Positions 16,343-24,568 of a stretch of 64,000 nucleotides of DNA are shown piece by piece. Each line of letters opens with the position of its first letter. Position 1 is the first letter of the stretch. A program made the position numbers and the translations under genes. Source of the stretch: Nonlabens sp. Hel1_33_55 (GTDB taxonomy: Bacteria; Bacteroidota; Bacteroidia; Flavobacteriales; Flavobacteriaceae); contig NZ_LT627735.1 in NCBI RefSeq assembly GCF_900101765.1, positions 992,001 to 1,056,000 on the forward strand. The letters are read 5' to 3'. The notes under the pieces were generated by a model. The model searched no databases, was not told where the DNA came from, and saw only the letters and a program-made list of their open reading frames with translations.

Positions 16343-16471
16343 AAATTTATAACGAATGAATCCATCAAATTCATAGGACATAATTTTACTTCACACCAAA
16401 GATTAGTATCTTTATGCTACTAGGATTAGGGCTATTTAGTAACCGTAAGATCCTTTTAATAAATAGAGAAA

Positions 16472-17422
16472 ATGACAAATATACCCAGCGTAGATCTCGC
16501 CGATTTCCTAAGCGATGATCCAGAGAGAAAAAAGAAATTTATTGATGAAATTGGAAAGGCCTATGAGGAAATAGGTTTTGTGGCGCTTAAGAACCACTTC
16601 CTTTCTGACGAATTAGTTGAAAAATTATATACTCAGGTAGAAAAATTCTTCCAGCTACCTGTGGAGACAAAAGAATCGTATGAGCGCCCAGAATTAGGCG
16701 GTCAGCGTGGTTATGTATCTTTTGGAAAGGAACATGCCAAAGGAAAAAAAGAAGGTGACTTGAAAGAATTCTGGCATTTTGGGCAAGTGCCTAGCGATGA
16801 TGCAGATCTAACCGAAACCTATCCGGACAACGTCAAGGTGAAAGAACTTCCAGAATTTAATGACACTGGAATGGAGGCTTACAGAATGCTTGAAAAAACA
16901 GGGATTTATGTTTTGAGAGCACTTGCATTACATATTGGTTTACAGGAAAACTACTTTGACCATTGGGCAAGTAATGGTAATTCCATTTTAAGACCTATTC
17001 ACTATCCACCTATTACAAGCGAGCCTGATAATGCGGTAAGAGCTGGAGCGCATGGCGATATCAATTTAATTACTTTATTGATGGGTGCCAGTGCACCAGG
17101 ATTACAGGTACAACGCCGTGATGGCGAGTGGCTGGATGCTATTGCACAAGAAGATGAACTGGTTATTAATGTAGGTGATATGTTGCAGAGACATACCAAC
17201 AATAAACTACGATCAACAATTCACAGAGTTGTGAATCCGCCACGTGATCAGTGGCATACGCATCGTTATTCTATTCCTTTTTTCTTGCATCCACGTAGTG
17301 ATATGAAACTGGACTGTTTAGATGAATGTGTTGATGAAGATCACCCAAAACAATATGAAGACATCACCGCAGGTGATTTCTTGCATCAGCGATTGGTGGA
17401 AATAGGATTGATAAAAAAATAA
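16472..17422 (+). CDS. 2-oxoglutarate/Fe(II)-dependent oxygenase (isopenicillin-N-synthase-like)
   Basis: A 316-residue double-stranded beta-helix enzyme. The N-terminal DIOX_N-type segment contains IGFVALKNHFL; the iron ligands are His194 and Asp196 (AGAHGDINLITLL) and His251 (STIHRVVNPP). The 2-oxoglutarate-binding pair is Arg265 and Ser267 (RYSIPFFLHP). All catalytic residues are present. Such enzymes hydroxylate or desaturate small molecules; the substrate cannot be told. It is a single gene divergent from the E1 gene, with a candidate -7 element TATCTTTA about 60 bp upstream. A strong terminator follows. Confidence 0.88.
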   Translation: MTNIPSVDLADFLSDDPERKKKFIDEIGKAYEEIGFVALKNHFLSDELVEKLYTQVEKFFQLPVETKESYERPELGGQRGYVSFGKEHAKGKKEGDLKEFWHFGQVPSDDADLTETYPDNVKVKELPEFNDTGMEAYRMLEKTGIYVLRALALHIGLQENYFDHWASNGNSILRPIHYPPITSEPDNAVRAGAHGDINLITLLMGASAPGLQVQRRDGEWLDAIAQEDELVINVGDMLQRHTNNKLRSTIHRVVNPPRDQWHTHRYSIPFFLHPRSDMKLDCLDECVDEDHPKQYEDITAGDFLHQRLVEIGLIKK

Positions 17423-17453
17423 CTATTCAACCGTGAGTTCATGAGTTCAAATA

Positions 17454-17494
17454 AAAAAATCCAGAGTAGCATGATTGCTTTCTCTGGATTTTTT
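17454..17494. terminator. Bidirectional terminator
   Basis: AAAAAATCCAGAG pairs perfectly with CTCTGGATTTTTT, and an inner AGCA/TGCT pairing extends it. It lies between two convergent genes and has T-runs in both directions. Confidence 0.9.
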
Positions 17495-17522
17495 ATTTCT
17501 TATATTCTCTATTCTCTAAATA

Positions 17523-18770
17523 CTATCCAACAACCACTTTACCTTCAATTTTATCGATTACAGCCTGAGCGGCTGCTTTACCGTTTAACATCGCCGCGTT
17601 GAGTGAACCATTACTTAACTGATCGCCTGCAAGATATACGTTTTCAGTTAGTTGAGTTTCGGTTGGATTCATTGAGTAATTAATATTTTTCAGGTCTGGC
17701 AAGGCTTTTTTGATGATTTTGGAATGTATCATTTCACCTAAACCAATATCGCAATGCTCTTTCATTTCCATGCGCACACGGTCTGATAACTCAGTGATTT
17801 TATAATCGTATTCTTTGACAACAGATACACTTACTACTTTTTCATGACCTTCAAAAACATCCTGTAAAAAATGAAAGTTATTACACAAGGTATTCTCTGC
17901 ACTAACTAAACCGATGATTGGTTTTTTGAAACCACTATTGGCAGTGTTGAAATATAGAACAGTCACCTCATGCCACTTCATGTTTGATATAGGCAGATTA
18001 GGTACAAGTCGGTCAGCCTGTGCGGCGATGATGGAGTAGTCAGATTCCAGTTTTGAACCGTCAGCCATTGTAATTTGTGAACCTGCCACTCTAGAAACCG
18101 ATTGATCTAGGTGTATTTGATCTTCTGATACGTGGCTGGCTAGTTGTTTAGGAATCGCTGCGATTCCGTTTTTAGGTAAGGTCGCGCTGCCTTCTGCAAA
18201 CATTTTAAATACAAATTCAAACATTCGGCTGCTGGTTTGTAACTCGTCTTCCAAGAATATACCGGCGTAGAAAGGTTTGAAGAAATTGGATATCATCTTT
18301 TCAGAGAATCCAGCTTCTTGCAGGTAAGAAAGTGTGGTTTGTTCCTTAGCTTCAAATATTTCCTGTAGGGATTTTTGTTTCAGCTTTCGCGAAAGCGTAA
18401 ATATTTTAAACTTATCTTTTATAGATCCAACCTTAGAAAATGCAACGGTCAACAGGAAACTAGGATCTCTTGTGGGGTCACCAACGGTTGATTTCTTACC
18501 ATCGCAAAATATGTAGGCACCTGGTGAAAATTTAACCAAATCCAAAGCCTTCAGATCCAAAAATTCCTGAGCTGCTGGGTAAGCATCCAACAGTACCTGA
18601 AAGCCATGATCGAGGATCATGTCGTTGAGGAAATCTGTAGCAACACGGCCACCTACATGATTATGAGCTTCATAAATCTGTGCCGTAAAACCTGAATTTT
18701 TTAAGTGTATCGCGGCGCAAAGGCCACTGACGCCTGCTCCTATAATGGTAATGGTTGGGGAATTTTGCAT
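17523..18770 (-). CDS. FAD-dependent amine oxidase/phytoene-desaturase-like protein
   Basis: A 415-residue flavoprotein with the N-terminal FAD motif TIIGAGVSGLCAA (about 8-20), the GG-motif VGGRVATD following strand 2, and a C-terminal FAD segment YLAGDQLSNGSLNAAMLNG. The family covers monoamine oxidases, protoporphyrinogen oxidase and carotenoid desaturases; the substrate is not evident. I chose ATG 18770 because it directly precedes the Rossmann strand and a TATTTTTG box ends 5 nt before it; the frame is open 21 bp further upstream. Palindrome copy 7 (18383-18396, 15 of 16 matching) encodes LSRK in the middle of the protein. Confidence 0.82.
   Translation of the reverse strand: MQNSPTITIIGAGVSGLCAAIHLKNSGFTAQIYEAHNHVGGRVATDFLNDMILDHGFQVLLDAYPAAQEFLDLKALDLVKFSPGAYIFCDGKKSTVGDPTRDPSFLLTVAFSKVGSIKDKFKIFTLSRKLKQKSLQEIFEAKEQTTLSYLQEAGFSEKMISNFFKPFYAGIFLEDELQTSSRMFEFVFKMFAEGSATLPKNGIAAIPKQLASHVSEDQIHLDQSVSRVAGSQITMADGSKLESDYSIIAAQADRLVPNLPISNMKWHEVTVLYFNTANSGFKKPIIGLVSAENTLCNNFHFLQDVFEGHEKVVSVSVVKEYDYKITELSDRVRMEMKEHCDIGLGEMIHSKIIKKALPDLKNINYSMNPTETQLTENVYLAGDQLSNGSLNAAMLNGKAAAQAVIDKIEGKVVVG
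18382..18397. repeat. 16-bp palindrome, copy 7 (one mismatch)
   Basis: AGCTTTCGCGAAAGCG; the first base differs. Read in frame as LSRK. Confidence 0.9.
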
Positions 18771-18774
18771 GCCA

Positions 18775-18782
18775 CAAAAATA
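18775..18782 (-). promoter_or_regulatory. -7 box of amine-oxidase-like gene
   Basis: TATTTTTG on the minus strand, ending 5 nt before the ATG at 18770: apparently leaderless. Confidence 0.6.
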
Positions 18783-18868
18783 AACCAGCATGGTATACCG
18801 CCGCGACTTTTGACTAAGCTTAACATTTATGGCACTATGGCAGCTTATTTTTACATAAATACTCCATC

Positions 18869-19792
18869 ATGCTTTTTTTACAAGCCATTCAATCTCAAAC
18901 TTTCACTGAACAAATATCTGTCGCTTTAGAAGGTTACTACGATCGTTTTGTTGAATTACTTCCCAGAATAGGTTTAGGGCTTTTGATCGTCATCTTAGGA
19001 TTTTTAATTGCTGGAGCCTTGGGGCGTTTTGCTACCAAGCGTGTCAAAATGAAAACGGAAGATCCTCTAATGAGCCGATTCCTAGGTCAAGCCATACGGT
19101 TGATTCTCATAGTACTATTTATAGTTCTCGCTCTGGAAGCCGCTGGGTTAGGCAATATTAGTGCAGGAATTTTTGCTACAGCTGGTGCCAGTGCTGTGAT
19201 TTTAGGTTTTGCTTTTAAGGATATAGGTCAAAATTTCATCGCAGGAGTCATTTTGAGTTTTAATAGGCCGTTTGATATTAATGATACTGTAGAAATAGGT
19301 CCTAATTTTGGAAAGGTAAAAGCGCTTGAGTTTAGATACACGAAGCTGAAAACATTTGACGGTAAGGATGTTTATATACCTAACAGTGACGTGATTACAC
19401 AGCCGGTAACCAACTATACGGAAGATGGGTTTTTCCGTTGGGATTTTATGGTAGGTCTGGATTATGAAGATGACATCAACCTCGCTAAAGCCACGATTCT
19501 TAGAACATTAGAAGCAGATCCAAAAGTGGTGACTGATGAGGAACACCAAAGTTACGTAGCCGAGGATGAACTTGCCACAAGTACGGTCAATGTCAAAGTG
19601 ATGTTTTGGGTAGATACCACAGATTATGGCAGAGTTGCCACACAAACTAAAGGCCGAGTCATAGGTAACGTAAAAATTGCATTGATGAATGAAGGCTTCT
19701 ACTTACCAGCAGATATTCAGGAAATCAAATTGTATGGTCGCGAGTCTGAACTAAATTTGTCCATGAAAGAAATGAGAAAAGCTGATGATTAA
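18869..19792 (+). CDS. Mechanosensitive ion channel, MscS family
   Basis: A 307-residue inner-membrane channel. Three hydrophobic helices precede the pore helix, which contains the Gly/Ala-rich TM3 pattern GASAVILGFAFKDIGQNFIAGV (about 109-130, the pore-lining helix of MscS). Then come NRPFDINDTVEIG and the beta domain with the conserved KVKALEFRYTKLKTFDGKDVYIPNSD. It releases solutes on hypo-osmotic shock. The C-terminal cytoplasmic domain is of MscS length. Its 3' end overlaps the following DUF3817-like gene by 8 bp, so both are probably translated from one transcript. Confidence 0.93.
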   Translation: MLFLQAIQSQTFTEQISVALEGYYDRFVELLPRIGLGLLIVILGFLIAGALGRFATKRVKMKTEDPLMSRFLGQAIRLILIVLFIVLALEAAGLGNISAGIFATAGASAVILGFAFKDIGQNFIAGVILSFNRPFDINDTVEIGPNFGKVKALEFRYTKLKTFDGKDVYIPNSDVITQPVTNYTEDGFFRWDFMVGLDYEDDINLAKATILRTLEADPKVVTDEEHQSYVAEDELATSTVNVKVMFWVDTTDYGRVATQTKGRVIGNVKIALMNEGFYLPADIQEIKLYGRESELNLSMKEMRKADD

Positions 19793-20087
19793 ATTTTTTA
19801 GATACCTCGCCATTGCAGAAGGTTACTCCTTCTTGCTAATACTTTTTTTAACCATGCCATTGAAATACCTAGGCGGTATAGGTTTGCCCAACAAAATCAT
19901 AGGAATGGCTCATGGTTTTCTCTTCTTGGGTTATGTGGTTATGGCCATTGTTGTGGCGCAAATCCTGAAATGGAAATTCAAAGACACGATTATTGTGATA
20001 TTGATGTCTGTAGTGCCATTTGGAACTTTCTGGATGAAGGATAAATACTTGAACAGCCGTGATGAAGCAAGCTTGAAGACTGCGTAA
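19785..20087 (+). CDS. DUF3817-like integral membrane protein
   Basis: A 100-residue protein with three hydrophobic helices (about 5-25, 43-62, 68-86). The N-terminal FRYLAIAEGYSFLLILFLTM, the PLKYLGGIG turn and HGFLFLGYV are the pattern of the DUF3817 family, which has no known function. It starts inside the last codons of the mscS gene (8-bp overlap). The association suggests a membrane or osmotic role, but this is inference from position only. Confidence 0.8.
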   Translation: MIKFFRYLAIAEGYSFLLILFLTMPLKYLGGIGLPNKIIGMAHGFLFLGYVVMAIVVAQILKWKFKDTIIVILMSVVPFGTFWMKDKYLNSRDEASLKTA

Positions 20088-20212
20088 CAAGAGCGTGCGC
20101 TGCGTGTTCATGAATTCTAAAAGTCAAGATTAGACAATTATAGCAAGGAGTTTAATATTTAATGGCAATTTCTCTTCAACCTAATGTTGTAATGAGGTTT
20201 TAATTTTCAAAC

Positions 20213-20254
20213 TTCTCTATTCTCTATTCTCTATTCTCTATTCTCTATTCTCTC
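20213..20254. repeat. Heptanucleotide tandem repeat (TTCTCTA)
   Basis: Five perfect TTCTCTA units followed by TTCTCTC, in the gap between convergent genes. A shorter run of the same motif occurs at about 17504-17517, also between convergent genes. Confidence 0.9.
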
Positions 20255-20325
20255 TCCATTCTCCGTTGTCATTTTAATTGTTAAATGAATTTTGGATGAT
20301 AAGGACCAAATTGATCGCTTATAAA

Positions 20326-20730
20326 TCATTCATCAATTCCACGACGCTTCATCCTTTCAGATTGGTATTCGGTTTTAGTTTTGCCGTGCGGTGCTGGCTT
20401 ACCATCCTCGTCCAGATTGACTAGGACTATTGTTTTGATGGTAATGATCGTTTCATAAGTCATCTTATTGCGCACGACGCAATTCAGGTTGATAGAACTA
20501 ATACCAAAAGAATTGACCTCCAACCCTATTTCAATAATATCACCTGTTCTTGCACTCGCCTTAAAGTTGATATCACTCATATATTTGGTGACCACTCGGG
20601 AATTTTCTAGCTGAATGATGGTATAAAGTGCAGCCTCTTCATCAATCCAGTCCAACAATCTACCACCAAATAAGGTTCCGTTAGGGTTGAGATCTTCTGG
20701 TTTGATCCATTTGCGAGTGTGAAAATTCAT
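20326..20730 (-). CDS. Acyl-CoA thioesterase, hotdog fold (YciA/BFIT-like)
   Basis: A 134-residue single hotdog domain. The active-site helix carries NPNGTLFGGRLLDWIDEEAAL, in which the Asn/Gly loop and the Asp in LLDWID are the conserved features of acyl-CoA thioesterases of the YciA type. It hydrolyses acyl-CoA to free acid and CoA in the cytoplasm; chain-length preference is unknown. I chose ATG 20730 over an ATG 39 bp upstream because a -7 box (20745-20752) lies inside the longer frame. It is divergent from the RNA methyltransferase gene, and the two promoters are about 30 bp apart. Confidence 0.87.
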   Translation of the reverse strand: MNFHTRKWIKPEDLNPNGTLFGGRLLDWIDEEAALYTIIQLENSRVVTKYMSDINFKASARTGDIIEIGLEVNSFGISSINLNCVVRNKMTYETIITIKTIVLVNLDEDGKPAPHGKTKTEYQSERMKRRGIDE

Positions 20731-20744
20731 AGCGTTAGTTTTTC

Positions 20745-20752
20745 CAAAATTA
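20745..20752 (-). promoter_or_regulatory. -7 box of thioesterase gene
   Basis: TAATTTTG on the minus strand, 14 nt upstream of the chosen ATG. Confidence 0.5.
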
Positions 20753-20782
20753 CGCAAACCAACTTTCAACTACATATTGCCT

Positions 20783-20790
20783 TAACTTTG
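20783..20790 (+). promoter_or_regulatory. -7 box deciding the rRNA/tRNA methyltransferase start
   Basis: TAACTTTG, 18 nt before the GTG at 20809. It lies inside the longer open frame that begins at 20719, so that earlier start is unlikely. Confidence 0.6.
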
Positions 20791-20808
20791 TTTCAACAAC
20801 CGCATCCA

Positions 20809-21621
20809 GTGAAATACATTTCAAGCCCACATAATGCCGTCATACGCCATGCAGAACAGCTGCAACGCAAAAGCAAAACCCGTAGAAAAGAAGGTCTTTT
20901 TCTAATTGAAGGAAAGCGTGAAATAGGACTGGCCATCGCAGGAGGTTTTAAATTGGAAAAAATCCTCGTTTGCGGCGATATATTCTACGGCGGAAATGAG
21001 TTTACCAGAGAGCAAGTCGTTTCAGATCTTGGTTTAAACGGCGACGAAGAACTTGTAGCGGTATCCATCGAGGTATATGAAAAGCTTGCCTATCGCAGTG
21101 GTACGGAAGGATGTATCGCTTTCGCGAAAGCGAAAAAAACAACCATCACTGATCTACTATTATCAGCCAACCCATTAATTCTAATCGCAGAATCACCCGA
21201 AAAACCGGGAAACGTAGGCGCATTATTGAGAACCGCAGATGCCGCCGGAATCGACGCTGTAATTATTGTAGATCCTATATCAGATTTGTTCAACCCCAAT
21301 GTCATACGTTCCAGTGTAGGTTGCATTTTTACAGTGCCAACCGCGACGGCAACAGCCGCGGAATGTGTGAGTTTTTTAAAGAGTAAATCCATTGATTTAT
21401 ATGCAGCGACACTGCAAACCAGCGAGCGATATGATTTGATCGATTTTAAAAAGTCTACGGCCATCGCAGTAGGAACGGAAGCCACAGGTCTGTCCCAAAC
21501 CTTGCGAGATACCGCAACGGCAAACATCATAATTCCCATGAGCGGTGCGATTGACAGCATGAACGTGAGCGTGAGTGCAGCGATCCTGCTATTTGAAGCA
21601 AAACGCCAGCGCGGTTTTTGA
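20809..21621 (+). CDS. SpoU/TrmH-family RNA 2'-O-methyltransferase
   Basis: A 270-residue protein with an N-terminal SpoU substrate-binding domain (ISSPHNAVIRHAEQLQRKSKTR, LFLIEGKREI) and a C-terminal knotted SPOUT domain. The SPOUT motifs are visible: ESPEKPGNVGALLRTADAAG (motif 1), IAVGTEATGLS (motif 2) and IIIPMSGAIDSMNVSVSAAILL (motif 3). It methylates a ribose 2'-OH in rRNA or tRNA. The start is GTG at 20809, chosen because a -7 box sits just upstream and the family begins at this point. Palindrome copy 8 encodes AFAKA in the linker between the two domains. Confidence 0.9.
   Translation: MKYISSPHNAVIRHAEQLQRKSKTRRKEGLFLIEGKREIGLAIAGGFKLEKILVCGDIFYGGNEFTREQVVSDLGLNGDEELVAVSIEVYEKLAYRSGTEGCIAFAKAKKTTITDLLLSANPLILIAESPEKPGNVGALLRTADAAGIDAVIIVDPISDLFNPNVIRSSVGCIFTVPTATATAAECVSFLKSKSIDLYAATLQTSERYDLIDFKKSTAIAVGTEATGLSQTLRDTATANIIIPMSGAIDSMNVSVSAAILLFEAKRQRGF
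21117..21132. repeat. 16-bp palindrome, copy 8 (inside RNA methyltransferase)
   Basis: Exact copy, read as AFAKA at the domain junction. Confidence 0.97.
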
Positions 21622-21677
21622 TAACGAATCGTGTATAACTCTTAGGTTTTTGACAGCATCAAATAGGTTGATCCAGC

Positions 21678-21685
21678 TACATTTG
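21678..21685 (+). promoter_or_regulatory. -7 box of Ste24-like protease gene
   Basis: TACATTTG, ending 5 nt before the ATG at 21690: apparently leaderless. Confidence 0.6.
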
Positions 21686-21689
21686 CAAT

Positions 21690-22922
21690 ATGGATGCGCA
21701 AACTCTTTTCTTCATCATTATAGGGATTCTAACTTTTGAATTCGTTCTGGAACGCACCTTGAGTTATCTTAATTATACCTGGTATTCCAAACCAATTCCA
21801 ACAGTGGTAGATGATGTTTATGACGCTGCAGAATATGAGCGCTCGCAGGAATATAAAAAGACCAATTTCAGGTTTGGTACCATATCCTCAAGTGTATCGT
21901 TTGTCGCTACCGTATTATTTCTGTTTTTGGATGGCTTTGCCATTGTAGATACATGGGCGCGCTCCATTGCAGATAATGAGATTCTTATCGCTATTGTATT
22001 CTTTGGGATCATTGCTATAGCTGGTGAGTTGATCTCGTTACCTTTTTCCTATTTCGGTACTTTTGTGATCGAGGAGCGATTTGGATTTAATAAAACGACC
22101 AAAAAAACCTTCATCTTAGATAAGTTGAAAGGCTGGTTGTTGACAGCTCTATTGGGCGGTGGTCTGCTTGCAGTGGTTGTACTTTGCTATCAATGGGCAG
22201 GCGATAATTTCTGGTGGTATGTCTGGATTCTTGTTTTCTTGATTTCTGTATTGATGAACATGTTTTATGCACGGCTGTTTGTGCCATTATTCAATAAACA
22301 AGTTCCGCTGGAAGAAGGTGAACTCAAGCACAAGATTAGTGCTTATGCAGCAACCGTTGGCTTTCAATTGGATAAGATTTTTGTGATTGATGGCAGCAAG
22401 AGATCAACTAAGGCTAATGCGTATTTTAGCGGTTTTGGAAGTGAAAAGCGAGTGACATTATACGACACGCTTATTGAAAAGTTGACTCAGGAAGAAATCG
22501 TAGCCGTTCTTGCTCATGAAGTAGGTCACTACAAAAAGAAACACATCATCTATAATTTGATCGCCAGTACATTGACTACAGGCTTGACCTTATGGCTGTT
22601 CTCTTTATTCGTAGATAGCGATTTGCTGGCGCAGGCTTTGGGAGTTGGGTCAGCGTCATTTCATATAGGATTGGTAGCCTTTGGGTTGCTCTACGCTCCT
22701 ATTTCAAGAATTACTGGGCTTGTAATGAGTTCGCTTTCGCGAAAGTTTGAATACCAAGCAGACCATTACGCTGAACAAACCTATGAAGGATTACCTTTAA
22801 TCAACGCGCTGAAGAAGTTATCCAGTTCAAGCTTGAGTAACCTCACACCACATCCAGCTTATGTGTTTTTCCATTACTCTCATCCTAGCTTACAGCAGCG
22901 TATCAAGGTGATGCAGGCATAA
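21690..22922 (+). CDS. M48 family metalloprotease, Ste24/CAAX-protease-like
   Basis: A 410-residue polytopic membrane zinc protease. The zinc motif HEVGH is at 276-280, and the third ligand Glu354 lies in FEYQADHYA with Asp358. Several hydrophobic helices before and after it match the Ste24 topology, and the length fits. In bacteria these enzymes are thought to act in membrane protein quality control, as no CAAX prenylation exists. Palindrome copy 9 is imperfect and encodes LSRK directly before the third zinc ligand, where the family normally has Ser-Arg; here the palindrome coincides with a conserved motif rather than a loop. Confidence 0.93.
   Translation: MDAQTLFFIIIGILTFEFVLERTLSYLNYTWYSKPIPTVVDDVYDAAEYERSQEYKKTNFRFGTISSSVSFVATVLFLFLDGFAIVDTWARSIADNEILIAIVFFGIIAIAGELISLPFSYFGTFVIEERFGFNKTTKKTFILDKLKGWLLTALLGGGLLAVVVLCYQWAGDNFWWYVWILVFLISVLMNMFYARLFVPLFNKQVPLEEGELKHKISAYAATVGFQLDKIFVIDGSKRSTKANAYFSGFGSEKRVTLYDTLIEKLTQEEIVAVLAHEVGHYKKKHIIYNLIASTLTTGLTLWLFSLFVDSDLLAQALGVGSASFHIGLVAFGLLYAPISRITGLVMSSLSRKFEYQADHYAEQTYEGLPLINALKKLSSSSLSNLTPHPAYVFFHYSHPSLQQRIKVMQA
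22732..22747. repeat. Palindrome, copy 9 (two mismatches)
   Basis: CGCTTTCGCGAAAGTT; the last two bases differ. Read in frame as LSRK. Confidence 0.75.
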
Positions 22923-23064
22923 ATAGAATTAGCAACTTGTCAAAAATTCGCGTATCAAAATAGCCTGACATTTGATGACAAACAGATTTGTCGCACATAA
23001 ATCATTTTAAAAACGCTTATAATTTTTAGATGATCATTAGCTTTATTTCCGATAAATCTAGAAT

Positions 23065-23622
23065 ATGAATTTGATTGCCAAAAGAATTGTAGAGGCTAGG
23101 AAGACTAGAGGTCTATCTCAGGAAGAGCTCGCTGAAAAAGCGAATCTGAATCTAAGAACCGTTCAAAGAATTGAAAATTCAGAAAATGAACCTAGAGGAA
23201 AAACGCTGAATCTTATCTGTGATGTTTTAGAGATTAATTCTACAGAACTAGTTGAAGGTAAAACGGCTTGGTCTGCAAAAAGGATAGCAAACATCATTGT
23301 CACAGGTTTATTTCTAATTGCCCTCAATATGATATTGATGGGAATCATCGGTTATCTTACGTTGGATTCTAATGCAAATTTGAATAGTAGAGTTGGTGGA
23401 GTTTTAGTAAGTATTCTTCTACCCTTTTCTATTGTAGTATTTACGAGAAAAATGAGCTCCATAGAACGTGTATTGTATTTCGGTTCTGGGTACGTTGTGT
23501 ACTTTTTGATGACCGTAATTAAGTTAGGATTTCCCAGAGGATTTGTCGTAGGGCTAATTCCATGTTTACTTATAAGCGTTACCGTGCTTTACTTTGGGAA
23601 TGCGGTCTTTAAAAAGAAATAA
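23065..23622 (+). CDS. XRE-family regulator fused to a membrane domain
   Basis: A 185-residue protein. Residues about 6-60 form a Cro/CI-type helix-turn-helix (GLSQEELAEKANLNLRTVQRIE is the two recognition helices). After a short linker come four hydrophobic helices (about 75-95, 102-122, 130-147, 157-180). Membrane-anchored XRE proteins of this design are frequent in Flavobacteriaceae; they may sense membrane state or a ligand, but the target genes are unknown. It is a single gene between the protease and the DUF4294 gene. Confidence 0.82.
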   Translation: MNLIAKRIVEARKTRGLSQEELAEKANLNLRTVQRIENSENEPRGKTLNLICDVLEINSTELVEGKTAWSAKRIANIIVTGLFLIALNMILMGIIGYLTLDSNANLNSRVGGVLVSILLPFSIVVFTRKMSSIERVLYFGSGYVVYFLMTVIKLGFPRGFVVGLIPCLLISVTVLYFGNAVFKKK

Positions 23623-23661
23623 ACGTTTTCAAATATGAGCTTGCTTAGTAATTAACAAAGC

Positions 23662-24468
23662 TTAGCTTTTCTTTCTGCGGTTTTTACGTCGCTCTTTTTT
23701 CGCCTTCTTTTCAAGGTATTCCTTGCGGCGTTCTGCACGCTCGGCAAGATTTACCTTATCGTAGTTGGGTGGTAAATTAGATTCAAAGTTTTTCCACAAG
23801 TTGCGTCCAGCAAAATAATCGATGGGAATCGCTGGCTCTTGAGGTTCCAGAACATCTCTTTTGAACTGCTGCTGTAAAATATCTTCCACATAAAAATCTT
23901 CAACCACAGTCATGGGTTGGTATTCCTCTTTGAGTGAAATGTCAAAAAAACTTGCGGTATTGTTGAACCAGAACGCACTCCAGCCACTACGCAATCGCTT
24001 GATCAATTCAAAAGCTGTATCGCCGGTTTGACGGTGAATCAGTTTGATCAGGATCTGACCTTCTGTACGGGTTAGCTTCTTAAGTTCTTCCTTAAATTCG
24101 TCCTCAATGTAATTCTCCACCATTTTTGCATAGCGACGCTGGTCACCTTTGTTTTCAATGGTTGCAAGTCTTCTATCCAATTCCGTGAGACGTTCTGCTG
24201 CTAGTTTTGCGTATGGCCACACGCGTTTTACCTTGCGTTGTAAAATTAGGTATCGTACACGTTCGTATCGGCTGGTGAATTTGAGATCTTGAATCAGCAA
24301 TATCTCCTGCAATTCCACAGCACTCACGCTGTCGCCATCTATGTAGTAGTAATCTGCATCTGCGGTCTTGGTGCTGTCAGTAGGTTGTTGTGATGATGGT
24401 GTGGTTTGCGCTTTCGCGAAAGCGGAACACATCAAAATCAATATCACAAAATAATGTCTATGGGTCAT
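23662..24468 (-). CDS. DUF4294 exported protein
   Basis: A 268-residue protein of the Bacteroidota-specific DUF4294 family, function unknown. A signal peptide occupies about residues 1-21 (HYFVILILMCSAFAKAQ). The body contains LLIQDLKFTSRYERVRYL, KRVWPYAKLAAERL and LIKLIHRQTGDTAFELIK, and the C-terminus is a basic Lys/Arg/Glu-rich tail (about 240-268). The palindrome at 24409-24424 encodes AFAKA, which is the likely signal-peptidase recognition region (Ala-Lys-Ala before Gln). A -7 box (TAACTTTG, minus strand) lies 26 nt upstream of the ATG. Confidence 0.85.
   Translation of the reverse strand: MTHRHYFVILILMCSAFAKAQTTPSSQQPTDSTKTADADYYYIDGDSVSAVELQEILLIQDLKFTSRYERVRYLILQRKVKRVWPYAKLAAERLTELDRRLATIENKGDQRRYAKMVENYIEDEFKEELKKLTRTEGQILIKLIHRQTGDTAFELIKRLRSGWSAFWFNNTASFFDISLKEEYQPMTVVEDFYVEDILQQQFKRDVLEPQEPAIPIDYFAGRNLWKNFESNLPPNYDKVNLAERAERRKEYLEKKAKKERRKNRRKKS
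24409..24424. repeat. 16-bp palindrome, copy 10 (signal-peptide cleavage region)
   Basis: Exact copy, read as AFAKA at the end of the DUF4294 signal peptide. Confidence 0.97.
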
Positions 24469-24493
24469 GCGGTAATGGTGCTAAAAAGCGTTC

Positions 24494-24501
24494 CAAAGTT
24501 A
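24494..24501 (-). promoter_or_regulatory. -7 box of DUF4294 gene
   Basis: TAACTTTG on the minus strand, 26 nt upstream of the ATG. Confidence 0.5.
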
Positions 24502-24568
24502 AGAATATACCTCACAAACAAACGGTTTCTAACGACCGATTATTATCTTCACGGGAAAATCCAAAATA

